Positions 59,008 through 64,000 of a stretch of DNA of 64,000 nt are shown piece by piece. The position numbers and the translations under genes are program-made. The first letter of the stretch is position 1. Every line of letters begins with the position of its first letter. Source of the DNA: Martinezella rhizogenes (GTDB lineage Bacteria; Pseudomonadota; Alphaproteobacteria; Rhizobiales; Rhizobiaceae). The notes under the pieces were generated by a model that was not told where the DNA came from, did no database searches, and saw only the letters and a list, made by a program, of their open reading frames with translations. Location of the stretch: assembly GCA_013322215.1 (NCBI GenBank), contig JAAMEZ010000036.1:186001-250000 (forward strand). Reading direction: 5' to 3'.

Positions 59008-59873
59008 CGGTCTTTCAACACGGCCCTGGCCGTGCCTCCGAGAATGGTGACCGCGACGAGCGCGATGATGAAGGGCGCTGCTGCGCGATAGGGCGAGATC
59101 CAGGTAATCGGGGTCAACACGGCTTCGGCGATGCCGATCAGAATGCCGGCAACCGCGGTTTGCCACAGCGACTGCAGCTGGCCGAGGATTGCGGCGGCAA
59201 TTGCCGGGATCACCAGCAAGGTGAGAAAGGTGCCTTGCAACCGGACGAGATCGGCCAGCAACAGGCCGGCAAAGCCGGCGAAGATGCCGGTCATGATCCA
59301 GGCAGCTGTTTCGGTGTAAAGGATGCGCACCCCGAGGATAGCACTGAGATCGCGATCATTGGCAAGGGCGCGCATGTCGAGACCCAAGCGCGTACGGGTC
59401 AGAAGCAGCGTGATGGCAACGACCATGACGACGGCCAGAATGATGGCGATGATGCGCGTGAAGGTGAGGCGAACGGCAAAGAGCGAGACGAACATCTGAT
59501 CGGTCGGAAACTGCAGACGGCGCGGCAGCTCACCCCAGATGACGCCCATGATCGCGATCAGGATCAGCGCCGGCGCCAGGGTGCCGACAGCGCGCACGAC
59601 GATATCGCGATGCGATAGCAGGGGTGCGAAGATCCGGCCATAAACAAAGCTGATCGCCGTCGAGACGGCAACGGCAGCAAGGATGGCGACAGCGAGCGGC
59701 ATCTTCCACTCCAGCAATTGCCAGGCGCAATGCGCCCCAATCGCGCCGAAGGCACCGAATGCGAAATTGAGAACGCCGGTCGCCCGAAACAGGACGACGA
59801 GGCCGACGCCAGACAGCGCATAGACGGCGCCGATGCCCAGGCCGGAAATGACAAAGGGTAGAAGGTTCATCAA
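59004..59873 (-). CDS. livH: HAAT-type ABC permease, LivH type
   Basis: A 289-residue permease with about eight hydrophobic segments, beginning MMNLLPFVISGLGIGAVYAL, typical of LivH. It forms the heterodimeric channel with LivM. Two adjacent Mets (59873, 59870) are possible starts. The binding-protein gene lies 167 bases upstream, separated by a hairpin. Confidence 0.93.
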   Translation of the reverse strand: MMNLLPFVISGLGIGAVYALSGVGLVVLFRATGVLNFAFGAFGAIGAHCAWQLLEWKMPLAVAILAAVAVSTAISFVYGRIFAPLLSHRDIVVRAVGTLAPALILIAIMGVIWGELPRRLQFPTDQMFVSLFAVRLTFTRIIAIILAVVMVVAITLLLTRTRLGLDMRALANDRDLSAILGVRILYTETAAWIMTGIFAGFAGLLLADLVRLQGTFLTLLVIPAIAAAILGQLQSLWQTAVAGILIGIAEAVLTPITWISPYRAAAPFIIALVAVTILGGTARAVLKDR

Positions 59874-59992
59874 TCGATCCTCTACGACGCAGCGCGTGTT
59901 TCAGATGCGCAAAAGACGCCGTAACATTCTAGATCAACGCATCGAGCTTTCCGAAAAGCGATCCCGATTTTCGGGCCGATGCGTGGGGTCGT

Positions 59993-60024
59993 TCGGCTCC
60001 GCGGCACATTTGCCGCGGAGCCGA
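59993..60024. other. 13-bp hairpin between the binding-protein gene and livH
   Basis: TCGGCTCCGCGGC pairs with GCCGCGGAGCCGA around ACATTT. It follows the binding-protein stop on the minus strand without a U-tract. Such structures raise the ratio of binding protein to permease by protecting mRNA or causing partial termination. Confidence 0.55.
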
Positions 60025-60040
60025 TGGCAAGCGTCAGGGT

Positions 60041-61294
60041 TCAATTGATGCCCGCGGATTTTTCGAAGGCGCGGATGTCTTTGAGCTCCGGATCAGGCGA
60101 TGGCGCGCAATCGGAAACGACCTTCCACTTTCCACCCTCTGCGACAGCCATGCGCGTCGTCGAATTGGCGTTATGGCGCGGCTGGCCATCGCCGAAATAC
60201 CAGGGAGCGCAGAAGATATCGCTCTTGAAGTCCTTGATCCCTCGTACGGCAGCAGAGGCGGTCTCGCGATCGATCTTGGCCGGGTCGAGCGTCATCAGCG
60301 CCTTCTCGGCAATGCGAGCCGCCAGATAACCGGCCTGGGCGAAGGTATCGCGCGGGTCGGACTTCTGGCCGTACTGATCCATGACGGCGAGCCAGTTCTG
60401 ATTGTCCGGCGTCGTTGCCTCGAGATCATTGAACTCCATGTTGACATAGAACTTACCGTCCCAGCCGGAGCCGATGGTGGACGGAACCGAGAGATCATAG
60501 GCAGAGGCAGCGCTCAGGAAGGTGATCGTCTGGTTGAGGCCCTGCTCTTCGGCAGCCGTCAGCAACGGCACCGCCACGCCTTTGGAAAGACCAAGAACGA
60601 TGACATCCGGCTTGCTGGCAGCAGCCTGTAGGATGATGGACGTGGCATCAGCAGAGCCGGGATCCATCAAGATCGTCTGAGCGGCGAAGCCCTTTTCCTT
60701 GGCAAGCAGCATCACGCCATCGCAGGACCAAGTGCCGACATTCGGGATGTTCGGACCGATGCAGACGACGGACTTGGCATTCAGCTTGTCGAGTGCATAG
60801 CCCATGGCGCCGAGCATCGAGACGCGCGGCCCGGCATTGGTCGGTGCATAATTCTCCGCGAAGTAGCACTCACGCGGCACACCGACGCCGGCGACAACAA
60901 GAATGCCCGACTTCTTGTAGAAATCGGCATTGGCGCCGCATTCAACATAGCTTGAGTTGCCGACCATCAGTACGGCCTTCTCGTCATTGACGAGCTTTGC
61001 GGCCAGCTGTGCGGCGATTTCCGGGTTCCATTGGTCATCCTCGACCAGATATTTGACCGGCCGGCCCTTGATGCCACCATTGGCGTTCAGGCAATCGAAA
61101 TAGGCCTTCGCCGCCTTGGTGGAGTTTGAAAAGTCGTCCGGCCCGGTCTTGCCGGTGATGGCACCGATGACGATCGGCTCGCCGGTGGCGGCCTTGCCAC
61201 TATTGTCGCCGCAGGATGCGGCTGCATGCGCACTGAATGCAGAGGCGAGCATTAGAAAAAGGCTGATCGCCAGCCCTCTCAGATTGATAGGCAT
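60041..61294 (-). CDS. HAAT-type ABC substrate-binding protein
   Basis: A 417-residue periplasmic binding protein of the LivK/Peripla_BP_6 family. The signal peptide is residues 1 to about 24 (MPINLRGLAISLFLMLASAFSAHA). The mature part has EPIVIGAITGKTGPDD, the typical N-terminal strand. The start at 61294 has CGGGAGGAAACA upstream. It heads the HAAT importer near a FeaR-like regulator and an amine catabolic region. The ligand is unknown; aromatic amines or acids are possible. Confidence 0.92.
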   Translation of the reverse strand: MPINLRGLAISLFLMLASAFSAHAAASCGDNSGKAATGEPIVIGAITGKTGPDDFSNSTKAAKAYFDCLNANGGIKGRPVKYLVEDDQWNPEIAAQLAAKLVNDEKAVLMVGNSSYVECGANADFYKKSGILVVAGVGVPRECYFAENYAPTNAGPRVSMLGAMGYALDKLNAKSVVCIGPNIPNVGTWSCDGVMLLAKEKGFAAQTILMDPGSADATSIILQAAASKPDVIVLGLSKGVAVPLLTAAEEQGLNQTITFLSAASAYDLSVPSTIGSGWDGKFYVNMEFNDLEATTPDNQNWLAVMDQYGQKSDPRDTFAQAGYLAARIAEKALMTLDPAKIDRETASAAVRGIKDFKSDIFCAPWYFGDGQPRHNANSTTRMAVAEGGKWKVVSDCAPSPDPELKDIRAFEKSAGIN

Positions 61295-61354
61295 TGTTTC
61301 CTCCCGGTGTGTTGTCCCGTTCCCCACGGGCTCTTTGCTTTCCTGATTTCCGGC

Positions 61355-62950
61355 TCAGCCGGAAATCGCCTTTCCAGTCATGAAGGCCGCAGCCTTTGCC
61401 GCAATCATCATTGTCGGGGCATTGGTGTTGCCGGATACCAGGGTCGGCATGACGGAGGCGTCGCAGACGCGCAGCCCCTCGATCCCGCGCACCTTCAAAT
61501 CCGGCCCGACGACGGCCATGCGATCATCCGCGCGGCCCATGCGCGCAGTTCCCGCCGGGTGAAACACCGTCTTGCAGGATTGACGGATGTAATCACGCAG
61601 CGCTTCGGGATCCTTCTCAACACCGGGCTTCGGCAGCACGCGGCGCTTGACCAGCTTGGCAAGCGCCGGCGCATCGAGGATGCGGATCGCCGTTTCGACG
61701 CCGCGCACCAGAGTTTCAAGGTCGGCGGGGTCGGAAAGCAGATTGGCGTTGAAATCCGTCTGCTCGGACGGATTTTTGCCCCTCAGCTTTATCCAGCCGC
61801 GCGAGCGCGGCCGCAGGTAGCATGGTCCGATGCTCAGGCCATGACCGGCCTCCGGTTCGCGATCGACAAAGCCGATCAGGACAGGCAGGACATGGAACTG
61901 CACATCCGGCTGCCCGGTGCCGGCGGTATCGATGAAACCACCGCACTCGACGACATTGGACGACAGGAGCCCGCGATGCGAGGTCAGATAGCGCAGCATG
62001 TGGCCGGCGGCCCGCAGCCCCTTGTCGTGGCCTAGAATTGAGATCGGCTCGCGCGTCTCGCCCTGCACCGGCACTTCCAGGTGGTCCTGATAATTGGCCC
62101 CGACGCCAGGCAGGTCGGCGACGACCTTGATGCCGAGCGAGGAAAGATGTTCGCCATCGCCAATGCCTGATAGTTGCAGGATCTTCGGCGTGGCAATGGC
62201 GCCGGCAGTCAGCGCAATCTCGCGGGATGCCTTGAAGATCGTGCCGTCGAGCAATTCCACTCCAACGGCCTTCTGCCCCTCGAACAGGATGCGGGCAACC
62301 TTGCGCTCTGTGAGCACGGTCAGGTTCGCCCGCTTCTCCGCTTCGCGCAAAAAGGCCTGTGCCGAACTCCAGCGCCGACCGCCATAGGTGGTGCTCTGAT
62401 AGAAGCCGACGCCGGCCTGATCCGCGCCATTGAAATCGTCATTATGCGGAATGCCGATTTCGGTTGCCGCCTTGATGAAGGCTTCGCTCAACGGATGGCG
62501 ATGACGGGGGTCGGAAACGTGCAAACCACCCTTGCTACCATGGTACTCGCCGTTCAGCCGCTCGTTGTTCTCAAGCGACCGGAAAGCCGGCAGCACATCC
62601 TCGTAGGACCAGCCCTGGCAGCCCATTTGTGACCAGGTGTCATAGTCGTTGCGATGGCCGCGAATATAGATCATCGCGTTCACGGAGCTGCCACCGCCAA
62701 GCACATTACCCTGCGGCACGATGCTCGGCCGCCCGTTCAGGCCCTTGTCGGGGTTCGAGGCATAAGGGTGAATGTCGATGCCCTTGCCCAGCACCTTGAA
62801 GAAGGTCGCGGGGATATGGATCCATGGGTCCGAATCTCGGCGCCCGGATTCGATCAGCAGCACCTTATGCGCCGGATTTTCCGAAAGCCGGTTTGCCAGC
62901 ACGCAGCCTGAGGAGCCGCCACCGACGATGATGTAATCGTAGCTCGTCAT
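61355..62950 (-). CDS. GMC-family FAD-dependent alcohol/choline dehydrogenase
   Basis: A 531-residue glucose-methanol-choline oxidoreductase. It begins DYIIVGGGSSGCVLANRLSE, the FAD-binding motif, has the GMC signature region around GNVLGGGSSVNAM (residue about 80), and near the C-terminus the catalytic His region FHPAGTARMG. It oxidises alcohols to aldehydes. It lies 3 bases after the aldehyde dehydrogenase gene, so alcohol to acid is the probable two-step job. It is also next to the HAAT importer. The substrate is unknown. Confidence 0.9.
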   Translation of the reverse strand: MTSYDYIIVGGGSSGCVLANRLSENPAHKVLLIESGRRDSDPWIHIPATFFKVLGKGIDIHPYASNPDKGLNGRPSIVPQGNVLGGGSSVNAMIYIRGHRNDYDTWSQMGCQGWSYEDVLPAFRSLENNERLNGEYHGSKGGLHVSDPRHRHPLSEAFIKAATEIGIPHNDDFNGADQAGVGFYQSTTYGGRRWSSAQAFLREAEKRANLTVLTERKVARILFEGQKAVGVELLDGTIFKASREIALTAGAIATPKILQLSGIGDGEHLSSLGIKVVADLPGVGANYQDHLEVPVQGETREPISILGHDKGLRAAGHMLRYLTSHRGLLSSNVVECGGFIDTAGTGQPDVQFHVLPVLIGFVDREPEAGHGLSIGPCYLRPRSRGWIKLRGKNPSEQTDFNANLLSDPADLETLVRGVETAIRILDAPALAKLVKRRVLPKPGVEKDPEALRDYIRQSCKTVFHPAGTARMGRADDRMAVVGPDLKVRGIEGLRVCDASVMPTLVSGNTNAPTMMIAAKAAAFMTGKAISG

Positions 62951-62953
62951 GGC

Positions 62954-64000
62954 TCAGCTCAATACGGTCTGGATGGTCGTGAATTCCTTCAGCCCTTCCG
63001 CGCCGAATTCGACGCCGATGCCGGACTGCTTCACCCCACCGAAAGGCGCATTCGGCTGGATCGTGCCGTGCTTGTTGATCCAGACCGAGCCGCATTCGAG
63101 CTGCAGGGCATAGCGCTTCGCCTTCTCCGCATCGGAGGACCAGACGGAGCCGCCAAGACCAGCCGGATTTTGATTGGCGCGCGCGACCACCTCATCGATG
63201 TCGCTGTAGCGGATGATCGGCAGGGCGGGACCGAACTGTTCCTCATCGACCAGCCGTACGCCATGGTCGACATCGGCAACGAGCGTGATCGGATAGAAAT
63301 AGCCCGGGCGATCCATCGGCGCCCCACCGGTCAGGATACGACCGCCATTGGCGCGCGCATCCTCGACAAGTTCACGCACCTTGTTGAACTGCATCTCGTT
63401 CTGCACCGGACCGAGAATGCTCGCATCGTCCAGGCCATCACCGACGACGATCCTGGAGGCGTAGTCCGCAAGACCGCGGCACACCTCTTCATAGATACTG
63501 TCATGCACATAGAGACGCTTCAGCGCCGCGCAGGTCTGGCCGTTGTTGATGAAGGCGCCCCAGAAGAGGCCTTCGACTATGGCTTTCGGATCGGCATCGG
63601 GCAGAACGATGCCGGCATCATTGCCGCCGAGTTCCAGCGTCAGACGCTTCAAGGTGGCAACCGCCGAGGCCATAATCTTCTTGCCGGTTTCCGTCGAGCC
63701 TGTGAAGGTCATCTTGGCGATGCCGGGATGAGCAGAAAGTGCCGCACCAATGCTATTTTCGCCAGTGACGACGTTGACGACGCCGGGCGGCAGAACTTCG
63801 CTCATGATCTCGACCAGGCGAATGGTCGATAGCGGCGTCAGAGGCGACGGCTTGATGACGACAGTGTTGCCGGCACGAACGGCCGGAACGATATGCCAGC
63901 AGGCGATCATCACGGGCCAGTTCCAGGGCGTGATCGAACCGACGACGCCGATCGGCTTGCGATGCAGCTCGACGCGGCCCTCATTGTCATCCTGTAATAT
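62954..64000 (-). CDS. Aldehyde dehydrogenase, 5' end cut by the window
   Basis: The C-terminal 348 residues of an aldehyde dehydrogenase, with the N-terminus beyond position 64000. The frame is open to the end (RKPIGVVGSITPWNWPV is just inside the edge). Visible catalytic parts are TLELGGNDAG and NNGQTCAALKR. It shares a transcript with the downstream GMC oxidoreductase (3-base gap). It should convert the aldehyde made by that enzyme, or one from the amine pathway, to the acid. Confidence 0.92.
   Translation of the reverse strand: MLQDDNEGRVELHRKPIGVVGSITPWNWPVMIACWHIVPAVRAGNTVVIKPSPLTPLSTIRLVEIMSEVLPPGVVNVVTGENSIGAALSAHPGIAKMTFTGSTETGKKIMASAVATLKRLTLELGGNDAGIVLPDADPKAIVEGLFWGAFINNGQTCAALKRLYVHDSIYEEVCRGLADYASRIVVGDGLDDASILGPVQNEMQFNKVRELVEDARANGGRILTGGAPMDRPGYFYPITLVADVDHGVRLVDEEQFGPALPIIRYSDIDEVVARANQNPAGLGGSVWSSDAEKAKRYALQLECGSVWINKHGTIQPNAPFGGVKQSGIGVEFGAEGLKEFTTIQTVLS

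Noticed and set aside
1..64000. tRNA, rRNA, insertion sequences or phage attachment sites
   Set aside because: I scanned for cloverleaf-like and transposase-like features and saw none that hold up; a dedicated tRNA search and an IS database search would be needed to exclude them completely.

Overview
The window looks like a Rhizobiaceae replicon (Rhizobium/Agrobacterium group). The DNA is GC-rich with strong third-position bias. It holds many ABC and sugar or amine catabolic operons, a class Ib ribonucleotide reductase operon, an HU-like protein and the small proteins typical of rhizobia. I saw no rRNA or tRNA genes, no insertion sequences, no phage genes and no CRISPR array. The content is ordinary to accessory metabolism, so a chromosome arm or chromid with catabolic islands is the best guess. 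Sixty-two protein genes are called, two of them cut by the window edges.

Left part (1-12 kb). A minus-strand sugar cassette runs aldolase, Gfo/Idh/MocA dehydrogenase, D-lyxose isomerase-like enzyme and a truncated PfkB kinase, behind a promoter bracketed by two LacI-type operators. Then come a Tim44-like protein, an HU protein, a glycerophosphodiesterase and nrdHIEF. The nrd leader carries a promoter overlapped by an NrdR box and an adenosylcobalamin riboswitch. A divergent AztD-like secreted zinc chaperone has tandem Zur-like boxes.

Middle part (12-34 kb). This holds an acyltransferase, a LacI-controlled sugar ABC operon whose enzyme is a three-part ADP-ribosylglycohydrolase-fold protein, and a GntR/MFS/mannonate dehydratase unit with a 16-bp inverted repeat. 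It continues with a FUSC-type membrane protein, small stress-type proteins, a CPA1 Na+/H+ antiporter, a dimethylsulfone monooxygenase (SfnG), a glycosyltransferase-like protein, and a phytanoyl-CoA dioxygenase family enzyme divergent from an AraC regulator.

Right part (34-64 kb). This is the most interesting region: a complete homoprotocatechuate (4-hydroxyphenylacetate) meta-cleavage pathway (hpaBC, hpaF, E, D, succinate-semialdehyde dehydrogenase, an hpaG-like gene, hpaH, hpaI) embedded in amine-catabolism genes. These are an APC permease, an aldehyde dehydrogenase, an IclR regulator, a Tm-1-like protein, a HAD hydrolase, two class III PLP enzymes and an APH-fold kinase. A moaE/moaF-like pair and a FeaR-type regulator follow, both hallmarks of monoamine regulons, then a five-gene HAAT-type ABC importer and a GMC oxidoreductase/aldehyde dehydrogenase pair. 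My working model is uptake of aromatic amines, conversion to hydroxyphenylacetaldehydes by transamination or by a kinase plus phospho-lyase route for beta-hydroxylated amines, oxidation to hydroxyphenylacetates, and ring cleavage to pyruvate and succinate. The ring-cleavage half is well supported by sequence; the kinase/phospho-lyase entry is inference and is the best candidate for something undescribed.
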